Assembly: GCF_900115225.1 (NCBI RefSeq)
Contig: NZ_FOVR01000002.1
Location: 372,001 to 436,000, forward strand
Reading direction: 5' to 3'
Source of the DNA: Cohaesibacter marisflavi
GTDB taxonomy: Bacteria > Pseudomonadota > Alphaproteobacteria > Rhizobiales > Cohaesibacteraceae
DNA length: 64,000 nt
This document shows, one piece after another, positions 36,685 to 45,937 of the stretch. A model generated the notes under the pieces. It was not told where the DNA came from. It was given only the letters and a program-made list of their open reading frames with translations, and did no database searches. The position numbers and the translations under genes were made by a program. Each line of letters starts with the position of its first letter. Position 1 is the first letter of the stretch.

Positions 36685-37650
36685 ATGGCTTTCGATATGG
36701 ATCATTTGGTCGAGCGACGCAAGCTACGGCGCAAATTGTCGGTCTGGCGCATAGTGGCCGTGCTGGCGCTGATCATTCTGGTTGCTGCCGCATCGCTGAA
36801 CTTTGTCGTTGATGAAGATAGCCTCTCCCACAAGAAAAGCCATATCGCCAAGATCGTTTTTTCTGGCACCATTATCGGTCAGGAACGCAAGCTCAAGCTA
36901 ATCCGGCAGCTTGAAAAAAACGACAGCGTCAAGGGCGTCATCGTTTCCATCAATAGCCCCGGCGGGGCAACCTCGGGCGGTGAAGCGATCTACAACGCCC
37001 TCAAGCAGCTGGGCGAGAAAAAGCCAGTTGTTGCCAGTATGGATGCTTTGGCTGCATCCGCCGGTTACATCATCGCGTTGCCCGCTGAGCGCATTTTTGC
37101 AAGGCGCACCTCAATCACCGGCTCCATCGGTGTGCTGTTTCAATATACCGATCTTACTGGCCTGATGGATACCGTGGGCGTGAAGATGCGCAGCATCAAA
37201 AGCGCCCCGCTGAAGGCAGAGCCAAACCCGTTTTCCGGACAGAATCCCGAAGCCGAAGCGATGATCGCCAAAATGATTGATGATTCTTTCCAATGGTTTG
37301 TTGACCTTGTTGCGGAAAATCGTCCTTTTGACAGGCAAAGGGCACTGGAATTGGCCGATGGCCGAATTGTCACAGGTGGGCAAGCCGTTGATCTGCAGTT
37401 GGTGGATGAGCTAGGCGGTCCTGAAGAAGCGAAGAACTGGTTGATTCAAAACCATAATCTGGATAGTAATTTGCAATTGATCGAGTGGAAACCGGAACCG
37501 ATCACCGAGAGTTTTCCATTTGGCTTTGCCAGCAAGATCGCTGCCAGCCTGCTTCCTCAACCAATTATTGACCTATTTGACCAACGAAATACCGCAGTGC
37601 AACTTGACGGACTGGTTTCAGTTTGGCAGGCTCAAAAAAACGAACAATAA
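36685..37650 (+). CDS. sppA: Signal peptide peptidase SppA
   Basis: A 321-residue S49-family peptidase, short single-domain form. One N-terminal helix (about 22-40) anchors it in the inner membrane with the catalytic domain outside. Nucleophile Ser125 lies in AASAGYIIALPA and the general-base Lys is Lys177 (SIKSAPLKAEP). The SINSPGGATSGGEAI oxyanion segment is intact. It degrades cleaved signal peptides. It precedes ihfB and lapA as in other alphaproteobacteria. Confidence 0.9.
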   Translation: MAFDMDHLVERRKLRRKLSVWRIVAVLALIILVAAASLNFVVDEDSLSHKKSHIAKIVFSGTIIGQERKLKLIRQLEKNDSVKGVIVSINSPGGATSGGEAIYNALKQLGEKKPVVASMDALAASAGYIIALPAERIFARRTSITGSIGVLFQYTDLTGLMDTVGVKMRSIKSAPLKAEPNPFSGQNPEAEAMIAKMIDDSFQWFVDLVAENRPFDRQRALELADGRIVTGGQAVDLQLVDELGGPEEAKNWLIQNHNLDSNLQLIEWKPEPITESFPFGFASKIAASLLPQPIIDLFDQRNTAVQLDGLVSVWQAQKNEQ

Positions 37651-37734
37651 GAGCATTTTACGCTTTTTATTACGTTGGGATCTGCTCGATAACGAATTCA
37701 AATCTGTAAGCGTAGCAATGAAGGGGAGCGGACG

Positions 37735-38028
37735 ATGATCAAGTCCGAATTGGTACAACATATCGCAGAACAAAACCCGCATCTCTATCAGAGAGATGTC
37801 GAACATATTGTGAATGCCATTCTCGATGAGATTTCCGACGCTCTGGCGCGCGGTGATCGGGTCGAGCTGCGTGGCTTCGGCGCCTTCTCGGTCAAGAACC
37901 GGCCGGCGCGCATCGGCCGCAATCCGAGAACCGGTGAGAAGGTTCCGGTGGCTGAAAAATATGTTCCTTTCTTCAAAACCGGCAAGGAAATGCGCGAGCG
38001 TCTCAATGATGGGGACGGGAGCGAATAA
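37735..38028 (+). CDS. ihfB: Integration host factor subunit beta
   Basis: A 97-residue HU/IHF-fold DNA-bending protein: [13 protein letters not shown] start, [14 protein letters not shown]-like core and the arm with [10 protein letters not shown], whose proline intercalates into the minor groove. The beta-subunit type is suggested by the N-terminal sequence and the downstream lapA gene. GGGGAG precedes the ATG. Confidence 0.93.
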   Translation: MIKSELVQHIAEQNPHLYQRDVEHIVNAILDEISDALARGDRVELRGFGAFSVKNRPARIGRNPRTGEKVPVAEKYVPFFKTGKEMRERLNDGDGSE

Positions 38029-38060
38029 GCCTGCCGATCAAGACTGGATATCTTTCGATT

Positions 38061-38450
38061 ATGAAAATAATCAAACGCTTTTTGCAGCTCATTATTCTTG
38101 TGCCATTCGCCATTATCGCCATTTCTCTGGCGGTGGCAAACCGCCACACTGTGCAGCTGGCTTTAGACCCGTTTTCTCCTGAACAGCCTGTTCTGGATTT
38201 TACGGTGCCGCTCTATGTGGTGATCTTTGGTGCGTTGCTGATTGGAATTTTCATCGGCGGGTTCATGGCATGGCTCAAACAGGGTCGCCACCGTAAAGCT
38301 GCGCGCGAGAAACGCTATGAGGCGCAAAAGTGGCGCAACGAAGCAGATCGCCAGCAAAAGCGCCTTGAAAAGATTGCCGCTGATCCAAAGAGCGACGTTC
38401 CGGCTTTGCCAGCAGCAGGGTCGACCGCCGTTACCAAAGTCGCGATGTAA
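38061..38450 (+). CDS. lapA: LapA-domain membrane protein
   Basis: A 129-residue inner-membrane protein with two helices (about 5-24 and 45-66) and a basic, coiled-coil-prone cytoplasmic tail (RKAAREKRYEAQKWRNEADRQQ). The VTALFAVANRHTVQLALDPF-like sequence ANRHTVQLALDP marks the LapA domain (DUF1049), linked to lipopolysaccharide assembly and FtsH/LpxC control in E. coli. The gene follows ihfB in the standard order. Confidence 0.8.
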   Translation: MKIIKRFLQLIILVPFAIIAISLAVANRHTVQLALDPFSPEQPVLDFTVPLYVVIFGALLIGIFIGGFMAWLKQGRHRKAAREKRYEAQKWRNEADRQQKRLEKIAADPKSDVPALPAAGSTAVTKVAM

Positions 38451-38539
38451 TCCGGACAGGTGTGCTGGTCGGTTCCTTTCTGGTTTGACCGGATGACCCG
38501 AGCCAGACTGATAGACGCAAAGCGATCTGACGAGAATTG

Positions 38540-38570
38540 ATGCCAGCCTCAAGGGCTGGCATTTCTGTTT
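38540..38570 (+). terminator. Terminator of the sppA-ihfB-lapA group
   Basis: ATGCCAGCC (38540-38548) pairs with GGCTGGCAT (38554-38562) around a five-base loop, followed by TTCTGTTT. It separates lapA from the trp genes. Confidence 0.75.
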
Positions 38571-38650
38571 GGCCTCGACCCAAGAAGGGCTTGATTTCCA
38601 TAAGCTCCCGAACTGGTGATGACAAAGCCATTGCAACAAGAGGGTTCCCA

Positions 38651-39304
38651 ATGTATGTAAAGATCTGTGGGCTATCGACGCCAGAGGCGATCGCAACAGG
38701 CCTGCAATGTGGTGCCAACTGGATTGGATTTGTTTTCTTTCCGAAAAGCCCGAGGCATGTGGATTATGGGAAAGCGAAGGAACTGGTGGGTTCGGTACGC
38801 GGCAAAGCGTCCATAGTAGCCCTCACTGTCAATGCGAGTGACGATGAGCTTGAGGCCATCGACCGGTCGATCGATCCTGATATCTGGCAATTGCACGGCT
38901 CCGAGACACCCGAGCGTGTCTTGGAGATCAAGGCACGGTTCAAACGCCCTGTCATGAAAGCCCTGCCCATTCGGGACGAAGCAGATCTTGCGCCCATTCC
39001 TGCCTATGAGGCTGTGTGCGATATCCTGCTGTTTGACGCCAAGCCACCCAAGGACATGAAGACAGATCTGCCCGGAGGCAACGGCATCACCTTTGACTGG
39101 CGCCTGATACAGAATCTCAAGCTCAAGAAACCATTCGTCCTGTCAGGGGGCCTTAATCCGGACAATGTCGCCGAGGCCATTCGCCTGACCCGCCCGCAAG
39201 GAGTTGATGTCTCCTCGGGCATTGAAAGCGCGCCGGGCGTTAAAGACCGGCAGAAAATCATGGATTTCGTCCATGCCGCCAAGGCCGCCGCTCAAGAGCT
39301 CTAG
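38651..39304 (+). CDS. trpF: Phosphoribosylanthranilate isomerase
   Basis: Tryptophan-pathway TIM-barrel enzyme, 217 residues. Catalytic base Cys6 in KICGL and general acid Asp129 in LLFDAKPP are present, and the phosphate-binding loop [10 protein letters not shown] is intact. It isomerises N-(5-phosphoribosyl)anthranilate. ATG 38651 was chosen because the protein starts MYVKICGL as usual; the long in-frame extension crosses the upstream terminator. Confidence 0.93.
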   Translation: MYVKICGLSTPEAIATGLQCGANWIGFVFFPKSPRHVDYGKAKELVGSVRGKASIVALTVNASDDELEAIDRSIDPDIWQLHGSETPERVLEIKARFKRPVMKALPIRDEADLAPIPAYEAVCDILLFDAKPPKDMKTDLPGGNGITFDWRLIQNLKLKKPFVLSGGLNPDNVAEAIRLTRPQGVDVSSGIESAPGVKDRQKIMDFVHAAKAAAQEL

Positions 39305-39348
39305 GGAATGCGGTCAGGCGTGGACAGCTTTTGAACAAGGAAGCACTA

Positions 39349-40581
39349 ATGACTGACCCGACCACTCTGCCCAACAGCGTCAGCCAGGGCCCCGATGATC
39401 GCGGCTTTTTTGGCATTTACGGGGGACGTTTCGTCTCAGAAACCCTGATGCCGCTCATTCTGGATCTGGACAAGGCCTATCGCGAGGCCAAGGAAGACCC
39501 CGAATTCCACAAGGAACTGGCCAAGCTGCATAAGGATTATGTCGGCCGCCAGAGCCCGCTCTATTTCGCCGAGCGCCTGACTGAGCATCTGGGTGGCGCG
39601 AAAATCTATCTCAAGCGTGAAGAGCTGAACCACACCGGCAGCCACAAGATCAACAACTGCCTTGGCCAGATTCTGCTGGCCAAACGCATGGGCAAGACCC
39701 GCATCATCGCCGAAACAGGTGCGGGGCAGCATGGCGTGGCAACGGCTACCGTCTGTGCCCGCTTCGGCTTCCCTTGCGAAGTCTATATGGGCGCGACCGA
39801 CGTGGAGCGTCAGGCACCGAACGTCTTCCGCATGAATCTGCTTGGCGGCGTGGTCCATCCCGTCACTGCAGGCGCGGGCACCCTCAAGGATGCCATGAAC
39901 GAAGCCCTGCGCGACTGGGTTACCAACGTGGCCGACACCTATTACATCATCGGCACGGCGGCTGGCCCGCATCCATATCCCGCCATGGTGCGCGACTTCC
40001 AGTCGATCATCGGGCAGGAAACAAAAGAGCAGATGTTGGCTGCTGAAGGGCGCTTGCCGGATATGCTTTGTGCCTGCCTTGGTGGCGGCTCCAATGCCAT
40101 CGGCCTCTTCCATCCGTTCCTCGATGACAAAGACGTGCAGATTGTCGGCGTCGAGGCGGCTGGTTACGGTCTTGATACCGATGAACATTGCGCCTCTCTT
40201 AATGCGGGCAAGCCCGGCGTTCTGCATGGCAACCGTACTTACCTACTGCAGGATGACGATGGCCAGATTCTGGAAGGGCATTCCATTTCCGCCGGTCTGG
40301 ACTATCCGGGCATCGGGCCGGAGCATTCTTTCCTCAGGGATAGCGGCCGGGTCGAGTATGTCTCGGCTACCGACACTGAGGCCCTTGAGGCCTTCCAGCT
40401 GCTCTGCCAGACCGAGGGGATCATTCCTGCTCTTGAGAGCTCTCACGCCATTGCCGAAGTCATCAAACGGGCTCCGACCATGGACAAAGACCAGATTATC
40501 GTGGTGAACCTGTCCGGTCGTGGCGACAAGGATGTCAATACCGTGAGCAAGTTTCTCGGCAAGGGGTCCCTTGCGGAATAG
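39349..40581 (+). CDS. trpB: Tryptophan synthase beta chain
   Basis: A 410-residue PLP enzyme that joins indole and serine. Schiff-base Lys100 lies in HTGSHKINN, followed by the [13 protein letters not shown] loop, the GGGSNAIG phosphate loop and EHSFL. The sequence [12 protein letters not shown] at the start is typical. TTG 39331 lies in frame upstream, but ATG 39349 has GGAAG six bases before it. It forms a channelled complex with TrpA, encoded 18 bases downstream. Confidence 0.95.
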   Translation: MTDPTTLPNSVSQGPDDRGFFGIYGGRFVSETLMPLILDLDKAYREAKEDPEFHKELAKLHKDYVGRQSPLYFAERLTEHLGGAKIYLKREELNHTGSHKINNCLGQILLAKRMGKTRIIAETGAGQHGVATATVCARFGFPCEVYMGATDVERQAPNVFRMNLLGGVVHPVTAGAGTLKDAMNEALRDWVTNVADTYYIIGTAAGPHPYPAMVRDFQSIIGQETKEQMLAAEGRLPDMLCACLGGGSNAIGLFHPFLDDKDVQIVGVEAAGYGLDTDEHCASLNAGKPGVLHGNRTYLLQDDDGQILEGHSISAGLDYPGIGPEHSFLRDSGRVEYVSATDTEALEAFQLLCQTEGIIPALESSHAIAEVIKRAPTMDKDQIIVVNLSGRGDKDVNTVSKFLGKGSLAE

Positions 40582-40599
40582 GATGCAGGAGTAAGAGCA

Positions 40600-41430
40600 A
40601 TGGAAAAAACACGCATTGATACCCGCTTTGCTGCCTGCAAGGCCGAAAATCGCGCAGCCCTCGTTGGCTTCATCACCGCAGGTGACCCGGATCTGGACAC
40701 CTCGCTGGAAATCTTCAAGGCTCTGCCCAAGGCAGGCGTTGATGTGATCGAACTGGGCATGCCCTTTTCCGATCCGATGGCCGAAGGGGTTCCCATCCAA
40801 CTGGCCACACAGCGGGCGCTGGCCGGTGGTCACACCATGGCCAAGACCTTCGACATGGTGCGCGCATTCCGTAAGGAAGACAATGAAACCCCGATCATCC
40901 TGATGGGCTATTACAACCCCATTTATGTGCGTGACCCGAAAGCCTTCGTAAAAGATGCCAAGGAAGCGGGCGTGGATGGCATGATCGTGGTCGATGTGCC
41001 GCCCGAGCATGACGATGAATTGTGCATTCCGGCTAGAGAGGCCGGGGTAAACTTCATCCGACTGGCAACCCCGACTACCGACGAAAAGCGCCTGCCCAAG
41101 GTGCTCGAAAACACCTCTGGCTTCGTTTATTACGTCTCGGTCACCGGCATTACGGGCACGGGCGCACTGGATGCCGACAAGGTGGCCATCGCCGTCAAGA
41201 GCATCAAGGATCATACCGATCTGCCGGTCGCTGTTGGCTTTGGCGTGAAAACCCCCGAGCAGGCCGAAGCCATTGGACGCAATGCCGATGGTGTGGTTGT
41301 TGGATCCGTACTGGTCAATGCCATCAAGGATAGCCTTGATGCTGACGGCAAGGCGACAGACAAGACTGTTTCTGCCGTGACCGATATCGTCAAGGGATTG
41401 GCAGACGGTTGCAAACGCGCCAAGGCTTAA
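40600..41430 (+). CDS. trpA: Tryptophan synthase alpha chain
   Basis: A 276-residue TIM barrel that releases indole from indole-3-glycerol phosphate. Catalytic Glu51 (E. coli Glu49) is in [11 protein letters not shown]. The second catalytic acid, Asp60 of E. coli in the sequence ADGP, is replaced: this gene reads MAEGVPIQ with Glu62 (codon GAA at 40783-40785). The [10 protein letters not shown]-like and [11 protein letters not shown] loops are normal. GGAGTAAG precedes the ATG. The replaced residue is conservative, so partial or full activity is likely. A terminator follows. Confidence 0.94.
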   Translation: MEKTRIDTRFAACKAENRAALVGFITAGDPDLDTSLEIFKALPKAGVDVIELGMPFSDPMAEGVPIQLATQRALAGGHTMAKTFDMVRAFRKEDNETPIILMGYYNPIYVRDPKAFVKDAKEAGVDGMIVVDVPPEHDDELCIPAREAGVNFIRLATPTTDEKRLPKVLENTSGFVYYVSVTGITGTGALDADKVAIAVKSIKDHTDLPVAVGFGVKTPEQAEAIGRNADGVVVGSVLVNAIKDSLDADGKATDKTVSAVTDIVKGLADGCKRAKA

Positions 41431-41810
41431 GGTCTGGCACAATCAGAAGTAAGATGAAGCCCCGGCTCTGTCCGGGGCTTTTTCATGCGGCGCCATCAGT
41501 CCGTGTCATCGCCACAACCTTGTTAAGGGTGAGACAAAAAAAAGCTGTGCGTGACAAAATAGGGCGTGCCCTGACCACAATTGAGTGTTACTGCTGAGAC
41601 CCCGATGCTTCCGGCCCGGACAAGATCACGAAAAGCATGGATTTTTGTTTCCGGGCGCAAGGGGCCGCGGCTCGTGTGGCAAGGCCTATACTAATATCGG
41701 GCCTTGAAACCATCAGATTGCATCCCCAGCTGCAATACGGTAAGACAGGGGAGCAAATATGGGGTTTGCCCCGTCAAGACTGTTTTAAGGCTCAAGTCAG
41801 GAATTGGTTC
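41431..41810 (+). other. Intergenic region between trpA and accD
   Basis: Beyond the trpA terminator the sequence is a leader for accD with no clear motif. An open frame continues from 41637 into accD, but its N-terminal part lacks similarity to AccD and has an unlikely composition. Confidence 0.5.
41457..41485 (+). terminator. Rho-independent terminator of the trpFBA group
   Basis: AAGCCCCGG (41457-41465) pairs with CCGGGGCTT (41472-41480), followed by TTTC. Confidence 0.85.
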
Positions 41811-42857
41811 GTGAACTGGATTAACACTGTCGTTCGACCGAAAATTCGTTCGTTTTTGAATCGCCGGGATGTCCCGGAAAACCTTTGGATCAAAGATCCG
41901 GTCACCGGTGAAATGGTGTTCCATCGGGATCTCGAAAACAACCAGTATGTTGTTCCCAATTCCAACTTCCATATGCGGCTCAACGCTTCCCAGCGCTTCC
42001 AGTATTTGTTCGACAATGCGGACTATAGCCTTCTGGAAGCCCCTGAAGTTGTCGACGATCCGCTGAAATTCCGCGACATCAAACGCTATTCGGATCGCCT
42101 GAAGGAAGCCCGTTCCAAAACCGGCTACAAAGATGCTGTGCAAGTGGCGCAGGGCGATGTGGAAGGCCTGTTGCTGACAGCCGCCGTGCAGGACCCCAAT
42201 TTCATGATTGGTACTCTGGGCATGGCCGCTGGCGAAGCGCTGATTAAGGGCATGATGAAGGCCGTGGAAGACAAAACGCCTTTCGTCCTCTTTTCCGCTT
42301 CCGGCGGTGCGCGCATGCAAGAGAGCATTCTGTCTCTGATGCAGATGCCGCGCGTAACCATTGCCGTTCAGGCGCTGCGCGAAGCTGGTCTGCCCTACAT
42401 TGTCGTGTTGACCGACCCGACCACGGGCGGGGTAACCGCATCCTATGCCATGTTGGGTGATATCCATATTGCCGAGCCGGGGGCTCTTATCGGCTTTGCC
42501 GGTCAGCGTGTCATTGAGCAGACCATCCGCGAAAAGCTGCCAGAAGGGTTCCAGCGCGCCGAATATCTCAAGGATCATGGCATGGTGGACATGGTTGTCC
42601 ATCGTCACGACCTCAAGAAGGTTATAGCGCGACTCTGCCGTTTCTTCACCAATACCGATGTGCCAGAAGATCTTGGCGAAGAGCTGACATCCGAACAGGT
42701 CGCCATCGAAAAGGCCATGGCTGACCTTCCGAATGCCAATCCGGAAGGACGCGCCGAAGCATCCCCTGAAGCCGCATCTGAAAAGGCACCAGAAGACGGT
42801 GCCAGCGATGGGGAGAAGAAAGAAAAGTCAAAAGACACCGACAAGAAGGCTGATTGA
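41811..42857 (+). CDS. accD: Acetyl-CoA carboxylase carboxyltransferase beta subunit
   Basis: A 348-residue subunit of acetyl-CoA carboxylase. The crotonase-like carboxyltransferase core is intact ([59 protein letters not shown]). The start is GTG 41811, giving the usual alphaproteobacterial beginning [14 protein letters not shown] after AGGAA. The four cysteines of the E. coli zinc ribbon are absent: [12 protein letters not shown] and [13 protein letters not shown] fill the site. The last 50 residues are a charged Glu/Lys/Ala tail that looks disordered. It is followed by folC, the usual partner. Confidence 0.93.
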   Translation: MNWINTVVRPKIRSFLNRRDVPENLWIKDPVTGEMVFHRDLENNQYVVPNSNFHMRLNASQRFQYLFDNADYSLLEAPEVVDDPLKFRDIKRYSDRLKEARSKTGYKDAVQVAQGDVEGLLLTAAVQDPNFMIGTLGMAAGEALIKGMMKAVEDKTPFVLFSASGGARMQESILSLMQMPRVTIAVQALREAGLPYIVVLTDPTTGGVTASYAMLGDIHIAEPGALIGFAGQRVIEQTIREKLPEGFQRAEYLKDHGMVDMVVHRHDLKKVIARLCRFFTNTDVPEDLGEELTSEQVAIEKAMADLPNANPEGRAEASPEAASEKAPEDGASDGEKKEKSKDTDKKAD

Positions 42858-43090
42858 TCCTTCTGATCCTTGCTTGGCGTGGCGGGGTGAGCGGGGCCGG
42901 AGGGCGTTCGCAAGAGACCTGCCGACATATTATACCGGAGCATCCTGTTGTTGGAAAACGCGGGATGTTCTTGATTCGGGGCCACCGCTGCGTGGCCTGC
43001 TGTTTTTGAGGAATGACAGCATGAATGAGCTGTTGGCGCCAACGCCCGGTTCTCTTGCGGCTTCCCCGATCTGGATAGCGACATAAGACA

Positions 43091-44401
43091 ATGACCGAAC
43101 AGACAGAAGCCATTCTGGAACGCCTCGTTGGCCTCCATCCCAAAAGCATTGATCTGGAGGTGGGGCGCATCGAGCGGCTGTTGGCCGAGTTGGGTAATCC
43201 GCATTTTTCCTTGCCGCCAACCATCCATATCGCCGGAACCAATGGCAAAGGCTCGACCTCGGCTTTCCTGCGCGCGATGGCAGAAGCTGCGGGTAAGAAA
43301 GTGCATGTCTATACCTCACCGCATTTGGTGCATTTTCGCGAACGCATCCGGCTGGCGGGCACGCTGGTTTCCGACGAAATTCTGATCGATGCTCTGCGCC
43401 GCTGCGAAAAAGCCAACGATGGCGAGCCGATCACCTTTTTCGAGATTACGACCACTGCCGCTTTTCTTCTATTCTCTGAGCAACCTGCCGATCTGTTGAT
43501 CCTGGAAGTGGGCCTTGGTGGCCGCTTTGATGCGACCAACGTTATCAAGGATGCGCTAGCGACCGTGATTACGCCGATCGCTCATGACCATGAAGGCTTT
43601 TTCGGTACCGAGATTTCCCGCATCGCTTGGGAAAAAGCAGGGATCATGAAAAAGGGCGTTCCGTCTATCTGGGCGCAGCAGGAAGAAGAGGTGCGTGCCG
43701 TTCTGGAAACCGAGGCAGCCAAGGTTGGGGCTCAGCCGCTCTCCATTGGCGGACAGGACTGGATGAGCTTTGAAGAGCATGGCAGTCTGATTTTTCAGGG
43801 GGAGAGTGGTTTGCTGGATCTGCCTATGCCGCGCCTGGGTGGGCGCCACCAGCTCTTCAATGCCGGAACGGCGATTGCTACGGTCCGTCAGGTTCTGCCG
43901 GGCATTACCGATGAGCAGATTGCCAAGGGCTTAACCTCGGTTGACTGGCCAGCACGTATGCAGCGGTTGACTTCGGGACATCTGTTCGATCAATTGCCTA
44001 AAGGGTCCGAGCTTTGGCTTGATGGTGGCCACAATCCCCACGCCGGTCTGGCTGTGGCTTCGGCCTTTGCAGATCTGGAAGAAAAGGCCCCGCGTTCTTT
44101 GCATATGGTCGTCGGTATGCTCAACACCAAAGATCCTGCGGGCTATTTCGCTCCTTTCAAGGGCCTAGCCAAAGATATCATTACCGTGCCCATCGAGGGC
44201 AATGATGCGGCGCTAGATCCGGTTGATCTGGCCCAGATCGCTCAGCAGGCGGGGATTCCCGCTTCGGCGGCAGGATCGGTTGAAGAGGCCTTCAAGCGCC
44301 TGACTCTGATGAACATGAAGCCAGCTCCGCGAATTCTGGTCTCCGGTTCGCTCTATCTGGCTGGCAATATTCTCAAGACCAACGGCACCCTGCCACAATA
44401 A
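43091..44401 (+). CDS. folC: Bifunctional folylpolyglutamate / dihydrofolate synthase
   Basis: A 436-residue Mur-ligase-fold enzyme. P-loop AGTNGKGSTSAFLRAM, then YTSPHLVHFRERIRL, GLGGRFDATNVI, the carbamylated-Lys region and the C-terminal WLDGGHNPHAG motif are all present. It adds glutamate to folates. The gap of 233 bases after accD holds no other gene. Weak stem-loops follow the stop. Confidence 0.93.
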   Translation: MTEQTEAILERLVGLHPKSIDLEVGRIERLLAELGNPHFSLPPTIHIAGTNGKGSTSAFLRAMAEAAGKKVHVYTSPHLVHFRERIRLAGTLVSDEILIDALRRCEKANDGEPITFFEITTTAAFLLFSEQPADLLILEVGLGGRFDATNVIKDALATVITPIAHDHEGFFGTEISRIAWEKAGIMKKGVPSIWAQQEEEVRAVLETEAAKVGAQPLSIGGQDWMSFEEHGSLIFQGESGLLDLPMPRLGGRHQLFNAGTAIATVRQVLPGITDEQIAKGLTSVDWPARMQRLTSGHLFDQLPKGSELWLDGGHNPHAGLAVASAFADLEEKAPRSLHMVVGMLNTKDPAGYFAPFKGLAKDIITVPIEGNDAALDPVDLAQIAQQAGIPASAAGSVEEAFKRLTLMNMKPAPRILVSGSLYLAGNILKTNGTLPQ

Positions 44402-45010
44402 CAGTGACAATTTGCTCTGCCGTTTTGCTACGGCAGGGGGCAATTTGGGGCGCCCGGGGTTTTCCGGGCCTACCTGTTGTCTTTTGGTGTGCTTTCGCCA
44501 TGCCATTGGTGCCAAAATTTCTGAAACTCTCCGCAAAGTGGCTAGCGATCAGCTCGAAGAGCTGTGTATTTAAATCGATATAAATTGATTTTGGAGGGCT
44601 GGCTGGGGGCAAATAAGTGCCCTTTTGCCTATCGTAAAGGGATATTTTGCACCGACAACACCGATTTCTCCCTCCAACAAGCCTTGCATTCTATGCAATG
44701 GAATCGAGTAGTGGAAACTACATAATCCCTTAGTAGTAAAAAGAAGAGTTTATAACGCATTGAAATATATAGATATTTTTTCTACAAATATTTAGACCGG
44801 TCAAAAATGCATAGCTATATTTTTAGATGATCCTGAATTGCATGATTGTCAAGACAGCTATGCAATCTTGTGGGGTGAAAATTTCGAAGCCATGTTCTAT
44901 ATACATAATCAAGAAAGCGATGAGGAACTTTAAAACGAGTTACAAATCAGACGCTTTCGGAAAAAAGCAGTTGAACACCTAATGCCACATAGCAACAAAG
45001 GATGACGACA
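44402..45010 (+). other. Long non-coding region upstream of the DUF1127 gene
   Basis: About 610 bases without a gene. The left part holds two stem-loops that may end folC: CTGCCG (44417-44422) with CGGCAG (44431-44436), and GCCCGG (44452-44457) with CCGGGC (44464-44469). The AT-rich rest has TTGCAT-TCT-ATGCAA (44684-44698) and a second TTGCAT (44838-44843) facing ATGCAA (44860-44865). CTTG at 44867-44870 and CCATGT at 44890-44895, 17 bases after the six-base CTTGTG, resemble an alphaproteobacterial RpoH promoter for the next gene. Confidence 0.5.
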
Positions 45011-45166
45011 ATGATGAATACTGTTGTGAAGAACTACCGTCAGTGGCGCAACTACCGTGACACTGTTGAAGAACTGAACCGTTTGAGCACCCGCGATCTT
45101 AACGACCTGGGCATCTCCCGTTCAGACATCAGCGACATTGCACGCGAAGCTGCTACTGCAAAATAA
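45011..45166 (+). CDS. DUF1127 small protein (host gene of CCTCCTCCC RNAs)
   Basis: A 51-residue protein not called by length-limited searches. It begins MMNTVVKNYRQWRNYRDT and ends with LNDLGISRSDISDIAREA, the DUF1127/YjiS signature. AAAGGA lies 9 bases before ATG 45011. In Rhodobacter a DUF1127 protein (CcaF1) is co-transcribed with the CcsR RNAs, binds RNA and controls their maturation. The same arrangement is seen here, with three CCTCCTCCC loops starting 59 bases after the stop. Confidence 0.88.
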   Translation: MMNTVVKNYRQWRNYRDTVEELNRLSTRDLNDLGISRSDISDIAREAATAK

Positions 45167-45224
45167 AAAAGTCTTTCGCTGACGATCAAAAGTCCAAGCG
45201 AAAGCCACGAGTTTCTTAAGAATT

Positions 45225-45335
45225 CAGGCTTTACCTCCTCCCAAAGCCTGATCCGATCCAAAACTTCCTCCTCCCGGTTTTGGATCCTCCAACGAAGCCC
45301 ACCGGACCTCCTCCCCCGGTGGGCTTTCGTTTGTC
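45225..45335 (+). ncRNA. Three tandem CCUCCUCCC-loop hairpins (CcsR / cuckoo-type RNAs)
   Basis: Three consecutive stem-loops each show CCTCCTCCC in the loop: stem CAGGCTTT/AAAGCCTG (45225-45232, 45243-45250), loop motif 45234-45242; stem GATCCAAAAC/GTTTTGGATC (45255-45264, 45277-45286), loop motif 45267-45275; stem AAGCCCACCGG/CCGGTGGGCTT (45295-45305, 45316-45326), loop motif 45307-45315. The last is followed by TCGTTTGTC and acts as terminator. The stems differ in sequence while the loop is constant, the hallmark of the CcsR/cuckoo RNA family of alphaproteobacteria, whose loops resemble an anti-Shine-Dalgarno sequence. Confidence 0.88.
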
Positions 45336-45432
45336 TGGCTTCCTGTTTTCCGATCTATTTAGTGCCAACCAGCGCCAATGTGCGTGGATCGCCATTTTTG
45401 CTCTCGGGCAAAAGTTGGCAAAAGGCAAAAAG

Positions 45433-45463
45433 AAAACCCGGCCAGAGCTGCTGACCGGGTTTT
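45433..45463 (-). terminator. Rho-independent terminator of trxA
   Basis: AAAACCCGG (45433-45441) pairs with CCGGGTTTT (45455-45463); on the minus strand T-rich TTTTCTTTTT follows. It lies 27 bases past the trxA stop. Confidence 0.85.
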
Positions 45464-45489
45464 GCTATGTCTTGATTGTGCCGAAGTGA

Positions 45490-45807
45490 TCAGGCGCCGG
45501 TTTCGATCCACTTGACCAGATCGGTTTTCGGTGCTGCGCCCACTTTCATGGCAACGGCTTCACCGCCCTTGAAGAGCAGGAGCGTTGGAATGGAGCGCAC
45601 GCCATACTGGGCGGCCGTATTCGGGTTTTCGTCAACATTGACCTTGACGATTTTGACGTTGTCGGCTTTTTCCTTGGAGATTTCCTCCAGAATAGGCGCA
45701 ATCATCTTGCACGGACCACACCATTCTGCCCAGAAATCAACAACAACAGGAACATCACCCTGAACATCCTGAGCGAATGTTGCGTCGGTAGCATTTACGA
45801 TAGCCAT
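45490..45807 (-). CDS. trxA: Thioredoxin
   Basis: A 105-residue cytoplasmic thioredoxin with the canonical WCGPC active site in [13 protein letters not shown], the cis-Pro in [12 protein letters not shown] and no signal. It reduces protein disulfides with thioredoxin reductase. Start ATG 45807 (MAIVNATD) has AGAGGC upstream; a 23-residue in-frame extension lacks similarity. It lies after addA on the same strand. Confidence 0.95.
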   Translation of the reverse strand: MAIVNATDATFAQDVQGDVPVVVDFWAEWCGPCKMIAPILEEISKEKADNVKIVKVNVDENPNTAAQYGVRSIPTLLLFKGGEAVAMKVGAAPKTDLVKWIETGA

Positions 45808-45937
45808 AGCTTGCCTCTTTTCAATGCGCCCCTTCCGAGCTCCACAAGCGAACGGATTCGGGCTAGTTTCTATCAATATTCATTGATAAGTGAATATTGT
45901 TCTGTTGCCCTGAAGGTAGGTATTCCCCTTTCCCTCG

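Noticed and set aside
44924-44960. EcfG-type promoter (GGAAC ... CGTT) before the DUF1127 gene
   Set aside because: GGAAC is present, but no CGTT-like -10 lies at the required distance.
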